64,000 nucleotides of DNA from a virus: IMG/VR virus record IMGVR_UViG_3300024999_000040, positions 62,001 to 126,000 of that record, one strand, 5' to 3'. The position numbers and the translations under genes were made by a program. Within the stretch, counting starts at the first letter, position 1, and each line of letters opens with the position of its first letter. The notes beneath the pieces are model-generated. The model was not told the DNA's origin. It did no database searches and saw only the letters and a list, made by a program, of their open reading frames with translations. Shown one piece after another: positions 35,169 to 43,547 of the stretch.

Positions 35169-35474
35169 CTACTTATTTATTTTTATATTTGATATTGATT
35201 TACTAAGTGATTCTGAAATATTATTTTTCTCGTTCAATATTAAAATCATAGCTTCTTCTTTTGAAAAACCTACTGAAATATACGCATCATACTGATTTCT
35301 TTTTGCTATTGCCACAGTCTCAAAATAATCCGTATTATTAGCAAAGTCTTTATAAACTACAAGCAATTCATTAGCAATTGAATATGCCAATGGTTTATAC
35401 TTGCTTATAAGTTCAGAAATCATTTCCTTTGCCAAATCAGGATCTTCCATTAACATTACTAAAATATCATTCAT
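35169..35474 (-). CDS. Helical hypothetical protein
   Basis: 101 aa, all-helical (DPDLAKEMISELISKYKPL). VGFSKEEAMILIL is a pattern common in small phage proteins of unknown function. Starts behind AAAGGAGAAAA. Confidence 0.55.
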   Translation of the reverse strand: MNDILVMLMEDPDLAKEMISELISKYKPLAYSIANELLVVYKDFANNTDYFETVAIAKRNQYDAYISVGFSKEEAMILILNEKNNISESLSKSISNIKINK

Positions 35475-35514
35475 ATTTTTTCTCCTTTCCTTTATTATAT
35501 TTACTCACTTAAAC

Positions 35515-35676
35515 CTACGCCCTATATCCGCAATGATTAATAAGATAATCCATTGCCGAACATGCTGTCAGACCTTTCAAACCTACTTCTTTCTTTAATA
35601 TTATTCTCTTACCTGAAATTTCTCCACCGCTGGACGTAACTAAAGATACTGCCTGTGATTCTGTGAATTTCTTCAT
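35515..35676 (-). CDS. Small hypothetical protein
   Basis: 53 aa, ATG at 35676 behind GGAAGGTAAA. Has KFTESQAVSLVTSSGG and LTACSAMDYLINHCGY; reads like a short DNA- or protein-binding module. No family recognised. Confidence 0.5.
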   Translation of the reverse strand: MKKFTESQAVSLVTSSGGEISGKRIILKKEVGLKGLTACSAMDYLINHCGYRA

Positions 35677-35718
35677 GTGATTTTTACCTTCCTTTTCTAC
35701 GTATTATTTTATTTTTGT

Positions 35719-35937
35719 TTACTGATTGACTGAAATAACCCTTACACTACCACCAAAATATTTATTACAGATATTGATATAATTTACTGGATAGTGAGCA
35801 AACAAGTAATCACCCACTGAACTCCATGTTTCACTTACCCTACCTTGTAAAATTTTTACTTTTGCTTCTTCCATGAAAAAACTAGCCTTTTGTGAATCTG
35901 AATACTTTTCCTTGTGCTCCGATTTATGTTCTGCCAT
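35719..35937 (-). CDS. Small hypothetical protein
   Basis: 72 aa with a charged N terminus (EHKSEHKEKYSDSQ) and a helical centre. First gene after the class B promoter at 36009-36038. No family recognised. Confidence 0.5.
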   Translation of the reverse strand: MAEHKSEHKEKYSDSQKASFFMEEAKVKILQGRVSETWSSVGDYLFAHYPVNYINICNKYFGGSVRVISVNQ

Positions 35938-36008
35938 TATGTATTTTCCTACCTTTCATATTATTATATTTACTTAATTTAAAAATTGAGCGTATTCGCC
36001 TTAATTAT

Positions 36009-36038
36009 ATTATAACATGAATCCTTTATATGTGTCAA
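36009..36038 (-). promoter_or_regulatory. Class B promoter
   Basis: TTGACA (36033-36038), 18 bp, TATAAT (36009-36014) on the minus strand, preceded by TAAATAAATATAGTAATATGC, which also forms the end of the gene at 36053. Near identical upstream element to the promoter at 2850. Confidence 0.8.
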
Positions 36039-36052
36039 GCATATTACTATAT

Positions 36053-36271
36053 TTATTTAATTGAAATTCCATTTTTCTCTAGTATTATTTCAAGAAGAAG
36101 AATATAATCATTTTTTTCTGCTATAATATCATCTTTGCCTATATTGAGTTCTTTTTCTACTTCTAATTCTCTTTCCATTCTTATAAATTCGTAATTTAGA
36201 TTTGTAAGCAAATTACAAATATCATCTGAATCAATACGTTCTTTATGTCTTGTTGTATTAACTATTTCCAC
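36053..36271 (-). CDS. Small coiled-coil protein
   Basis: 72 aa. Residues 25-68 form a continuous heptad helix (YEFIRMERELEVEKELNIG). Overlaps the next upstream gene by 14 bp. Confidence 0.5.
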   Translation of the reverse strand: MEIVNTTRHKERIDSDDICNLLTNLNYEFIRMERELEVEKELNIGKDDIIAEKNDYILLLEIILEKNGISIK

Positions 36272-36440
36272 TGTTGTTACCCTCCATTAACTTTTTATAG
36301 AATCCTACCTTGCCTGTATCTTGATCAACACAACGTATATAGTTATCTATATCGTTTTTATTTTGCATGTATTCTTCTTTAATTATTTCTTGCCATTTTT
36401 CAGGATTACCGAATTGATCTCTACCAGTTAATATTTTCAT
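36258..36440 (-). CDS. Small hypothetical protein
   Basis: 60 aa from the ATG at 36440 behind GGGAGGTG. Charged, helical, with LTGRDQFGNPEKWQEII. No family recognised. Confidence 0.5.
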   Translation of the reverse strand: MKILTGRDQFGNPEKWQEIIKEEYMQNKNDIDNYIRCVDQDTGKVGFYKKLMEGNNSGNS

Positions 36441-36454
36441 ATACACCTCCCTCA

Positions 36455-36886
36455 TCACTTTATTATTTTCTTAGACAAACATTTACTACCATATCTATTG
36501 CCTATTATATAGCCATATTTTTTAAGCCCATATTCATAAACATTTCTTCTTCGATTATCTGTCCAATGAATAATAATTACATCATCATTTCTACAAAATT
36601 CAGAATCTTCAAAATCAAGTAGTTGTCTTTTAGCCCATAATAAACCTTCTAATCCACACCTTCCTACTTCTTTATCTGACAAGATATCTCTTTGCCCATC
36701 AATTAATTGTTTTATATGTTTTTTCTTATTGGCTATGGCTACAAATACTGAATATTCATCATTACTTTTACACTCATATCTGAATAGATAAATAGCTATT
36801 GTTTGACCATTGGAAAGTTTTTCAGTTTTAAAATAGCCATGTGATTTATTATCACCATCAAATTTAATTCTTTCAAAATCTTTAAT
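36455..36886 (-). CDS. Hypothetical protein with probable AUU start
   Basis: About 143 aa. A TTG at 36910 opens the frame, but GAGGTGAT (about 36891-36898) is placed for an AUU at 36884-36886, the same arrangement as at 13548. The body is alpha/beta with SVFVAIANKKKHIKQLIDG and a basic end (TDNRRRNVYEYG). No family recognised. Confidence 0.5.
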   Translation of the reverse strand: MKDFERIKFDGDNKSHGYFKTEKLSNGQTIAIYLFRYECKSNDEYSVFVAIANKKKHIKQLIDGQRDILSDKEVGRCGLEGLLWAKRQLLDFEDSEFCRNDDVIIIHWTDNRRRNVYEYGLKKYGYIIGNRYGSKCLSKKIIK

Positions 36887-36932
36887 GTTTATCACCTCAC
36901 TTTTGGACAATGAAAATGAAATTTTATTGGGT

Positions 36933-36980
36933 ATACTATATATTGTGTTTTAATCTTATTTTGTATATTATATATAGCAT
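36933..36980. repeat. Long inverted repeat, copy 2 of 3
   Basis: Arms ATACTATATAT (36933-36943) and ATATATAGCAT (36970-36980), 11 bp with one G-T pair. A CAATGAAA/TTTTATTGG hairpin (36908-36930) lies directly beside it, as in copy 3. Confidence 0.6.
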
Positions 36981-36990
36981 GGTCTTATTG

Positions 36991-37182
36991 CTAATCATTT
37001 AATAATTTGAATAATTCACCATTACATTTTTCAATTTTACAATTTGTGAGTTCAATAACAATTTCCCACAAAGCACCATGATAATCTGAACTGTCATTAA
37101 AATATAAGGCATTTGAAGCTATTCTCAATATTTCTTTATCTCTGCCAGTTAAGTCATTAATAATTGTTTTCAATTTATTCAT
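36991..37182 (-). CDS. Small hypothetical protein
   Basis: 63 aa, helical start (NKLKTIINDLTGRDKEILRI) and acidic loop. Overlaps the upstream zinc protein by 4 bp. No family recognised. Confidence 0.5.
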   Translation of the reverse strand: MNKLKTIINDLTGRDKEILRIASNALYFNDSSDYHGALWEIVIELTNCKIEKCNGELFKLLND

Positions 37183-37409
37183 GACATACCCATACCTTTC
37201 ATTGCCAACTCATTAATCTTATTTTCAATTGCTTTTTTAATTTCATTACGACAAATCCAACAAGTATCTTCATAATCAAATTTTGCAGTACATTCAAACA
37301 CTCCTAAATATATATTTAAATCTAATGGAAATTTATTTTCGTTACATGGTTGATTTTCTCTAAATTCATTTCCACATATATCACATTTCCAAGCATCGAT
37401 TTTACTCAT
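37179..37409 (-). CDS. Zinc-binding hypothetical protein
   Basis: 76 aa. CDICGNEF near residue 9 and CWIC near residue 51 form a zinc site around a central beta part. Function unknown. Confidence 0.55.
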   Translation of the reverse strand: MSKIDAWKCDICGNEFRENQPCNENKFPLDLNIYLGVFECTAKFDYEDTCWICRNEIKKAIENKINELAMKGMGMS

Positions 37410-37442
37410 GACTTTCCTTTCCTGTTTTATTATATTTATTAA

Positions 37443-38015
37443 TTAACTTTTACCAGCAAATTCACCATAATATTGTTGTCTATACATTTCTGCATCTTTT
37501 CCTGCCTCATGTACATCTGTATAATATTTACCAACTCTAAATCTGTGATTCTTGATACAAAGCATTATTATGTATTTTCCAGAGTCTTTATCTTGTAACA
37601 CATTTCTATAATCTGACTTATTATTTCTATTTTTACTTTTTCGATTTTTACTATTTTGATTGTTATATATTACACGAAGATTATCTTTACAATTGTTTAA
37701 AGTGTTATTATCTTTGTGGTCAACATGGATGTCGATTCTACCATGACTAGTATTTAAAATAAAATTATGTAGTCTTTCGAGATGCATTTTTCGTTTTTCA
37801 TTTTCATCTCTTGTGTAATAAGTAGCACTTGCATAAATAGGGTCAACATCTGGCTTTCCATCAATATGCCACCTATAATCTAAGTCTATAAGCCTTTGTA
37901 AATCTTCTGTGTCAATAATTACAGTAAATTTACGTCCATTTCTTTGTACAATATAAATCTCAGTAATATTTCCAATTACTTTGTAATCATTAAATCCAAG
38001 TCTCTTTAAGTTTAT
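37443..38015 (-). CDS. HNH endonuclease with AP2-like end, apparent AUA start
   Basis: The conserved HNH core (HVDHKDNNTLNNCKDNLRVI) and AP2-like end are in the last 114 codons, but the frame stays open upstream for 76 more codons with sensible sequence (KRLGFNDYKVIGNITEIYIV) and no ATG. AAGGAGAGG stands 6-9 bases before an ATA at 38013-38015. The gene is therefore probably about 190 aa with an AUA start or a mutated ATG. A homing endonuclease like the one at 32714-33403. Confidence 0.6.
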   Translation of the reverse strand: MNLKRLGFNDYKVIGNITEIYIVQRNGRKFTVIIDTEDLQRLIDLDYRWHIDGKPDVDPIYASATYYTRDENEKRKMHLERLHNFILNTSHGRIDIHVDHKDNNTLNNCKDNLRVIYNNQNSKNRKSKNRNNKSDYRNVLQDKDSGKYIIMLCIKNHRFRVGKYYTDVHEAGKDAEMYRQQYYGEFAGKS

Positions 38016-38045
38016 ATGTATCCTCTCCTTATTATATAACTTTAA

Positions 38046-38456
38046 TTACTTCAACATTTCCTCAATTGAACCAATTTCTAATTCGACCTGCTTTTCGTTT
38101 GAAAGTAAATTTTGCAGCTTAATTTCTAAAGCCTGTAGTTTATTTTCTTCTTCTCTCTGTATTACCATTGCTAACTTATTATTAATATCAGTAACCCATT
38201 CTTCAAGTTTATAACCTGAAAGAATATACTCATCAAGCAATCCTAAATCAATAGCAGACAAACGATAAGCATTTAACTTAATTAATATTGAAATCAATTC
38301 ATCCTTTGATAATACCTGTAAATTCTTTCTTACTCCATCAACCTCAATTGAACAATTGGTAATAGGACTAAATTTCTTCGCTTTCTTTAACTTCTCTTTC
38401 TTTTCCTTAATCTGAGCCTTTAACTCCATAATCTTTTCATCATTTACATTTTTCAT
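38046..38456 (-). CDS. Coiled-coil hypothetical protein
   Basis: 136 aa. N-terminal 25 residues and the last 45 are heptad helices rich in Lys/Glu; the middle (IEVDGVRKNLQVLSKDELISI) is a small alpha/beta part. Overlaps the 354 aa gene by 17 bp. Confidence 0.55.
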   Translation of the reverse strand: MKNVNDEKIMELKAQIKEKKEKLKKAKKFSPITNCSIEVDGVRKNLQVLSKDELISILIKLNAYRLSAIDLGLLDEYILSGYKLEEWVTDINNKLAMVIQREEENKLQALEIKLQNLLSNEKQVELEIGSIEEMLK

Positions 38457-39504
38457 CTTTAACTCTTCTCCATTCTTTTATTATTTCTCCGTTTGATTTA
38501 TAGGTGGCTAAATAACAAGGTTTATATTTTTCATAAACTCTTTCAATCGCCATTTCTCTATCTAATGTATCGCCTGACCTATTTCTATCACTATTACTTA
38601 CATCATACTTAGGGATAGTGTTTCTACTACCATACCAATATTCTCTATATTTAGATATAAAGAATTTATCTCCATTTTCATTGTAAAAATGTCCATTATA
38701 ATAACATTCTTCTGCATGTTTTTTAAACTTATCTAAAGTATAATCAATATATTTATCTTTCTTTTGATCTCTTTGTGAAATATACTTTTTTGCATTCAAT
38801 TTATCCATTAATTCTGCATAATTCTCTACGCAATTTTTGTCAACAGCATCAATAATTTGACCACTTAAAGACTTATATGAACTAAAGTAATCATCTTCAT
38901 AATCAGAAGTTTCATGAAAAAAATATTCATTTACTTCTTTATCTTCACCATTTGATTTTTGAAATTTACCCATATAAATTTTATTGGTATTATTTTTAAA
39001 TTTATATGTTCCACCAAGAATCATGTCCTTGCCTTGAAAACTTGTTTTTTGGTGAAGTTTTTCATTAAACTCAGAAAGCTCCTTATAATCTGGTGATTCT
39101 GTTGGAATTAAAATTAAATCTTTCCCGTCCCAACCATAGACGAAATCCCCTTCTAATCCTTTACCCTTAGTAGATGTAGCGTTTTCTAAAATAAACAGAA
39201 GATTAGGGATGGTAATTTCAAATTCAAAATCTCTAGGGTCATATACTCTACAATATGTCTGCCTATGATTCCATCCTGTATTATACCCACCAACCTTCTT
39301 ATTAAGAACAAAACCTGATGTTGGAACATTCTCAAGTATTTGATTAGGTATCTTTTCATCTCTCCAGCCCTGCCAGGACGTTTCTTTTCTTAAAATACCT
39401 TTCTGATCAAAATATATGATGTAAGCCAATTTCTTTGTATATGTATCATTTCTATTTTGAAAACCTACATTAATTTTTTCTGGTATAAAAATATTTGTTT
39501 TCAC
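38440..39504 (-). CDS. Conserved phage hypothetical protein
   Basis: 354 aa. Segments such as ILRKETSWQGWRDEKI, GFVLNKKVGGYNTGWNHRQ and YCRVYDPRDFEFEI recur in large Firmicutes phages with no assigned function. Many conserved aromatic residues; no membrane segment. One of the largest unassigned genes here. Confidence 0.65.
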   Translation of the reverse strand: MKTNIFIPEKINVGFQNRNDTYTKKLAYIIYFDQKGILRKETSWQGWRDEKIPNQILENVPTSGFVLNKKVGGYNTGWNHRQTYCRVYDPRDFEFEITIPNLLFILENATSTKGKGLEGDFVYGWDGKDLILIPTESPDYKELSEFNEKLHQKTSFQGKDMILGGTYKFKNNTNKIYMGKFQKSNGEDKEVNEYFFHETSDYEDDYFSSYKSLSGQIIDAVDKNCVENYAELMDKLNAKKYISQRDQKKDKYIDYTLDKFKKHAEECYYNGHFYNENGDKFFISKYREYWYGSRNTIPKYDVSNSDRNRSGDTLDREMAIERVYEKYKPCYLATYKSNGEIIKEWRRVKDEKCK

Positions 39505-39521
39505 TACTTATACTCCTTTCA

Positions 39522-39788
39522 TTAAACATATATATCCAACAACAATCTTTCAAAATACTCTTTAACTCCACCATTAGTTGTTACAGAACTTTTAATAACA
39601 TCCATCAATTCTTCACCAGTGAATTTTCTATCTTTATATTGATTTAGTGTCTTATAAAGAAAATACATTCCCTGTGCTACACCTAATGAATAATATTGAT
39701 GTTCCGTAGATTTTTCAAAAATTTCATGATGTATTTTTTCTGATTCATACTTTTCATAACCCATTCTTATTAAAGTTTTTCTATCCAT
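39522..39788 (-). CDS. Hypothetical protein
   Basis: 88 aa, ATG behind GAAAGGAG. Helical with KYESEKIHHEIFEKSTEH and a C-terminal EYFERLLLDIYV. No family recognised. Confidence 0.5.
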   Translation of the reverse strand: MDRKTLIRMGYEKYESEKIHHEIFEKSTEHQYYSLGVAQGMYFLYKTLNQYKDRKFTGEELMDVIKSSVTTNGGVKEYFERLLLDIYV

Positions 39789-39807
39789 AACTCTCCTTTC
39801 ATTAATC

Positions 39808-39829
39808 CAATAAAACTGTCACTTCATTG
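39808..39829 (-). repeat. Intergenic CAATA hairpin (example)
   Basis: Minus strand CAATGAAG and TTTTATTG arms around a 6 nt loop, between the gene ending at 39824 and the ribosome binding site of the gene starting at 39788. Confidence 0.5.
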
Positions 39830-40132
39830 TAAAAATAAATACTTAAGTTTACTTTCTATTATTTTTATTAAGTTATTATCTTTGGGAATAGTACAATTAT
39901 AAACTTCAGCACTACTATTTTCAAACCAGTTAATTCCTATAAATCTTCTACTGTCTATACACTTATATACTAATTTTTTATTATGAGTCCACATCTTAAT
40001 AGATCCATCTTCATTTTTATGAAAGCATATTTTCCAATTACAAAAGAAAGCAGCAACTTCATAATATGAAAAACTAATAAATTCTTGGTATGTAGTGAAA
40101 ACTTCTTTTGGAACATTAATTAAAATATCCAT
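39824..40132 (-). CDS. Hypothetical protein
   Basis: 102 aa, alpha/beta with FSYYEVAAFFCNWKICFHK and paired strands. No family recognised. Confidence 0.5.
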   Translation of the reverse strand: MDILINVPKEVFTTYQEFISFSYYEVAAFFCNWKICFHKNEDGSIKMWTHNKKLVYKCIDSRRFIGINWFENSSAEVYNCTIPKDNNLIKIIESKLKYLFLQ

Positions 40133-40169
40133 TATTGTTTTATTCCTTTCAGACGATAAAATTGTAATA

Positions 40170-40355
40170 TCATGGGGTTGATTTACTATTATTTTTCATA
40201 AAGAATTCTTTTGGTGTCATTTTTGTAGCAGTAAAATTAATTATGTTTGGATTTTTTAATAATCTTATTGCTTCTTCTAATGTAACATCTTTACCTTCCA
40301 TAGTAGTAATCAAGGTAGATGATTCAGCAATTTGAAATTTGATCTTTTTGAACAT
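40170..40355 (-). CDS. Small hypothetical protein
   Basis: 61 aa. Strand at the start (KKIKFQIAESSTLITTM), then a helix with an ATKMTPKEFF segment. No family recognised. Confidence 0.5.
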   Translation of the reverse strand: MFKKIKFQIAESSTLITTMEGKDVTLEEAIRLLKNPNIINFTATKMTPKEFFMKNNSKSTP

Positions 40356-40370
40356 TTATGTATTCCTTTC

Positions 40371-40556
40371 TTATTTAACTTCTTCTATATATTCTCCGTC
40401 AACTTCTTCTTTACATGAAGGGCAATAAAAGTAACCATCATCTTTATAGCTCATTTTCACCAAGTCTTCTCTATCATCGTAGTTAAAACTAGTTTGGCAA
40501 TCCCATTCTTCAGCAGTATGTATTTCTTTGCATTCTGGACATTTAAAATTACTCAT
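40371..40556 (-). CDS. Small zinc-ribbon protein
   Basis: 61 aa from the ATG at 40556 behind GAAAGGAAT. CPECKE at residues 5-10 and CPSCKEE near residue 47 give a zinc ribbon; acidic tail. Confidence 0.6.
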   Translation of the reverse strand: MSNFKCPECKEIHTAEEWDCQTSFNYDDREDLVKMSYKDDGYFYCPSCKEEVDGEYIEEVK

Positions 40557-40569
40557 TATTATATTCCTT

Positions 40570-40923
40570 TCACTTAGATACAATTTTTACCTTATATCCT
40601 AACATATGTTCAATTTCTTCAATACTTAATTCTTGTGGTGTATCATCTATATCTTCTACATACTCTTGAACTAATTTAAACCACTTTGAATTTTCTCTTA
40701 CACTAGCATGAAAAATAATTGCATCTCCTGTCAATCCACAGTTACCTTTTCCTGAATAACAACCACCATTTTTAGTCCAACATAATTTTAAACATCCTTC
40801 AGCTAAACTACCATGTATATCATCTTCTTTATCCCAATAAAATATTGCTCCTGCATCTATTCCAGGAATATCTTGTAACAATTCATAAAAATTATAACTT
40901 CCGTCTAATGCTTTTACTCCCAT
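40570..40923 (-). CDS. Hypothetical protein
   Basis: 117 aa from the ATG at 40923 behind GGGAAAGGAAAA. Contains four Cys in CLKLCWTKNGGCYSGKGNC, possibly a metal site. No family recognised. Confidence 0.5.
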   Translation of the reverse strand: MGVKALDGSYNFYELLQDIPGIDAGAIFYWDKEDDIHGSLAEGCLKLCWTKNGGCYSGKGNCGLTGDAIIFHASVRENSKWFKLVQEYVEDIDDTPQELSIEEIEHMLGYKVKIVSK

Positions 40924-40958
40924 ATTGTTTTCCTTTCCCAATGCAATCATAGTTTTAA

Positions 40959-41549
40959 TCACTCTTTGAAAGTTATCACATTATCATCTTTAGTATTAAT
41001 AATATAAAATGGTGGTGATACTCCCCTATTAAACTTACTTGATGATTGAAGTGCTTTATGTATTCTTTCTACTGGAGCTAATACAGTACCCTCTGTAGAA
41101 AATAATGAACCTAATGCAACCGATACTCCACAACCTATTGCTTGATAATCTAAATCAACCGATAAGACAGCATAATTTGATTCAATCAAATACAATTTAT
41201 TTTTATAAGCAAACATGAAATAACTTTCAATCTCATTTACACCTTTGTCTAATATATTTGTATGTCCATTTGAAAATAATTGAGTTATATTAGGAATAAA
41301 TTTTGTTACAAGATACTTATGATCTATATTGGGTTCATCTCTTTTATCAATTAAATTTTCTGCATATGTAAGTAAATTTAGATCTCTTACGCTGCCACTA
41401 AAACCCATAATTGCGTTGGATGTATCTATAGACTTAAATACTTTTCTTTGGAATAAAGTTTGCTCTAAATAACTTGTAGAAGCACAACTATCTCCACCCA
41501 TATATACACAATCATTTTCTTTATCTAATAAACCTATTACACAAGTCAT
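40959..41549 (-). CDS. Proteasome-like Ntn hydrolase
   Basis: 196 aa. Starts MTCVIGLLDKEN and YMGGDSCAS, then FKSIDTSNAIMGFSGSVRD, close to phage proteins of the proteasome beta / HslV superfamily. Thr2 would become the N-terminal nucleophile after Met removal. The family can be a peptidase or amidase; the target is unknown. Start overlaps the small upstream gene by 4 bp. Confidence 0.75.
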   Translation of the reverse strand: MTCVIGLLDKENDCVYMGGDSCASTSYLEQTLFQRKVFKSIDTSNAIMGFSGSVRDLNLLTYAENLIDKRDEPNIDHKYLVTKFIPNITQLFSNGHTNILDKGVNEIESYFMFAYKNKLYLIESNYAVLSVDLDYQAIGCGVSVALGSLFSTEGTVLAPVERIHKALQSSSKFNRGVSPPFYIINTKDDNVITFKE

Positions 41550-41710
41550 ATTATATTACCTTTCTTATTTAATTTTCTCAATACTTTAAAAATTCTAATT
41601 GCCTTATTCTCATCCTTCTCTTCCATAGCCCAATCCATTAATTCTTCAATTAAATCAGGAATAAATTTTGTAAAAGTAAAAGTACACATATTGTCCATTC
41701 CAGTAGGCAT
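41546..41710 (-). CDS. Small helical protein
   Basis: 54 aa, ATG at 41710 behind GGAGAGATT; stop TGA overlaps the Ntn hydrolase start (ATGA). Helical: FIPDLIEELMDWAMEEKDEN. May be a partner of the Ntn hydrolase through coupled translation. Confidence 0.55.
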   Translation of the reverse strand: MPTGMDNMCTFTFTKFIPDLIEELMDWAMEEKDENKAIRIFKVLRKLNKKGNII

Positions 41711-41754
41711 AATCTCTCCTTTCAACCAATTAAAATCTTTGCTTTTATTATAAG

Positions 41755-42114
41755 TTACTCTTTATCTTTTTCAGTAATGGTATAAATATTACTGTCCTGA
41801 CTTATAATTCTATATTTTTCATTAAACTCATTCATTTTAACTGTATTGCTTATGATTACTTGATATTGTGTATATGAAGTTCTACTAAAATAACTATAAA
41901 AACCTCCAAACGAAAGAAGTCCAAACAATATAGTAAAAAAGAATAACATTGCTCTAATATTATTATTATTATTATTATAATCTCCTCTAAAATCTTCAAA
42001 AACTAACCATAAAAGAAATAAAGTTGCAAGTCCTATTAATATACCTAAAATTAAATTTTCAATTCCTGATGTCCACTTAACTGTCTCATTTAAAACTTGA
42101 ATACCTTTCATCAT
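41755..42114 (-). CDS. Two-span membrane protein
   Basis: 119 aa with two hydrophobic segments (GIENLILGILIGLATLFLLW and AMLFFFTILFGLLSFGGFY) around an Asn-rich turn (five AAT codons in a row, a short ATT/AAT microsatellite). C-terminal soluble part. No family recognised. Confidence 0.55.
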   Translation of the reverse strand: MMKGIQVLNETVKWTSGIENLILGILIGLATLFLLWLVFEDFRGDYNNNNNNIRAMLFFFTILFGLLSFGGFYSYFSRTSYTQYQVIISNTVKMNEFNEKYRIISQDSNIYTITEKDKE

Positions 42115-42160
42115 AATATTATATATCCTTTCTTAAAATCCTTTGAAAGACTTATTTTAA

Positions 42161-42424
42161 TTACTCATCATTCAAATATAATTCCGCTTCAGTTTTAGTT
42201 GAATAAAGTTTTTGTGCTGGAAGACATCTAGGATAACTCAAATTGTAACTTTCATGATATTCATTTATAAAAATATCATTTACAATACTTCTATGTATCT
42301 TCTTTACTTGTTTATTTGGTAATCTACTATTACAGCAAGAACAAGTCTCGCCGTATTCTGTTTCTTCTTCAATAAACCAAACGGTATCACCGATATTAAA
42401 TTTTGTTTTATAACCTTCACTCAT
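42161..42424 (-). CDS. DnaJ-type zinc finger protein, paralogue 3
   Basis: 87 aa, with CSCC where the others have a CxxCxGxG unit. The FNIGDTVWFIEEE start and the LYSTKTEAELYLNDE end align with the proteins at 14113 and 21094. Only one cysteine pair remains. Confidence 0.55.
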   Translation of the reverse strand: MSEGYKTKFNIGDTVWFIEEETEYGETCSCCNSRLPNKQVKKIHRSIVNDIFINEYHESYNLSYPRCLPAQKLYSTKTEAELYLNDE

Positions 42425-42426
42425 TT

Positions 42427-42849
42427 TTATATTTCCTCCATTAACTTAATCAACTCTGGATGCCACTTATCAATAAATCTAGTAAATTTTGATTGTTTTA
42501 TATACTCACCATAGCTTTTAGATTTAGAAACAATATTAGACCCGTAGAATCCATATGCTATTCCTGTTCGTATGTAACTATCATTTTTATTAGAACTTAT
42601 CATAATCCAAATTAGTTTATCCATTTTGTAAGCTGGTTCAATTCCAATATAAAATGATATACCATCTTTTGATTCATTGATTTGAAAATCACATCCATCA
42701 AACTCTGAAAAATATAATGGTATTACATCTTCACAGATTTTCTTTAATAGTTCATTAATTTTCTCGTTTTCACTCCATTGATTATTAAGCAAACATTTAT
42801 CAGGATTACCCAAACCTATACTAGTAGCCATACCCAATCTATGTCTCAT
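42427..42849 (-). CDS. Hypothetical protein
   Basis: 140 aa. Alpha/beta: ENEKINELLKKICEDV, DGISFYIGIEPAYK, IWIMISSN. Two bases separate it from the zinc finger gene. No family recognised. Confidence 0.5.
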   Translation of the reverse strand: MRHRLGMATSIGLGNPDKCLLNNQWSENEKINELLKKICEDVIPLYFSEFDGCDFQINESKDGISFYIGIEPAYKMDKLIWIMISSNKNDSYIRTGIAYGFYGSNIVSKSKSYGEYIKQSKFTRFIDKWHPELIKLMEEI

Positions 42850-42891
42850 AGTTTAATCTCACCTCACTTTAAAATAACTGTTTCATTGGAT

Positions 42892-43113
42892 TTATTCTTC
42901 ATCTTCCAATAAGTCTAAATTATAATCAAATTTATAAGGTTCTCCTGCTACTACCTTAATCGTTAACTTTCTATTTTCTAGAGATAGAATAATTATTCCA
43001 TCGTTGAATACCGCAGAAATTTCATCACCTTCTTCAAGTTTTTGGTCTTCTCCGTATTCTTTTTCAAATTCATCCATTATCATTCCAATTGCTTTATTAA
43101 CAGTTTCCATCAT
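42892..43113 (-). CDS. Small acidic protein
   Basis: 73 aa. Helix then paired strands (ISAVFNDGIIILSLENRKLTIKVV), acidic end. Overlaps the upstream gene by 4 bp. Confidence 0.5.
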   Translation of the reverse strand: MMETVNKAIGMIMDEFEKEYGEDQKLEEGDEISAVFNDGIIILSLENRKLTIKVVAGEPYKFDYNLDLLEDEE

Positions 43114-43328
43114 TTAATTTCCTCCTTATATGCCTTTGGTTCAATTCCAAAACCATGCCCTATTCCAATACCTTTCTTACCAACAAAGAACAAAATGCCT
43201 TGTTTTGCATCCCATATCCCAAATTTCCTATTATCATCTACTTTAGAGCAATATATAAGTGCTATTCTCCAAATCCAAAGTATATGAAAATCTCCATGTG
43301 TTTTTGTGAATATTAATGGTCTTTTCAT
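43110..43328 (-). CDS. Small beta-rich protein
   Basis: 72 aa with a glycine-rich strand (GKKGIGIGHGFGI). Coupled to the next gene by a 4 bp overlap. No family recognised. Confidence 0.5.
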   Translation of the reverse strand: MKRPLIFTKTHGDFHILWIWRIALIYCSKVDDNRKFGIWDAKQGILFFVGKKGIGIGHGFGIEPKAYKEEIK

Positions 43329-43332
43329 ATTT

Positions 43333-43518
43333 TTACCTCAAGTTAATCTTAATAATATCTAACAAAACAAATCCCACAAATATACATCCTGTTCCTAAAA
43401 AGAATGGTATTACTTTATACAACAATGCTGAAACAAAATTCTTAGTGTTTTGAACAAAACTACCAATTATGTAATAAACTCCTGCTATTATCGAAATCCA
43501 CGCACATAAAATTGTCAT
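43333..43518 (-). CDS. Two-span membrane protein
   Basis: 61 aa, hydrophobic at 4-22 (LCAWISIIAGVYYIIGSFV) and 35-58. Starts behind GGAGATAT. Small inner-membrane protein of unknown role. Confidence 0.5.
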   Translation of the reverse strand: MTILCAWISIIAGVYYIIGSFVQNTKNFVSALLYKVIPFFLGTGCIFVGFVLLDIIKINLR

Positions 43519-43547
43519 ATTTTATATCTCCTTTCTCTTATTTTACC

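Noticed and set aside
41950-41985. ATT/AAT microsatellite as a regulatory repeat
   Set aside because: It codes for an Asn turn in a membrane protein and is only about 20 bp.
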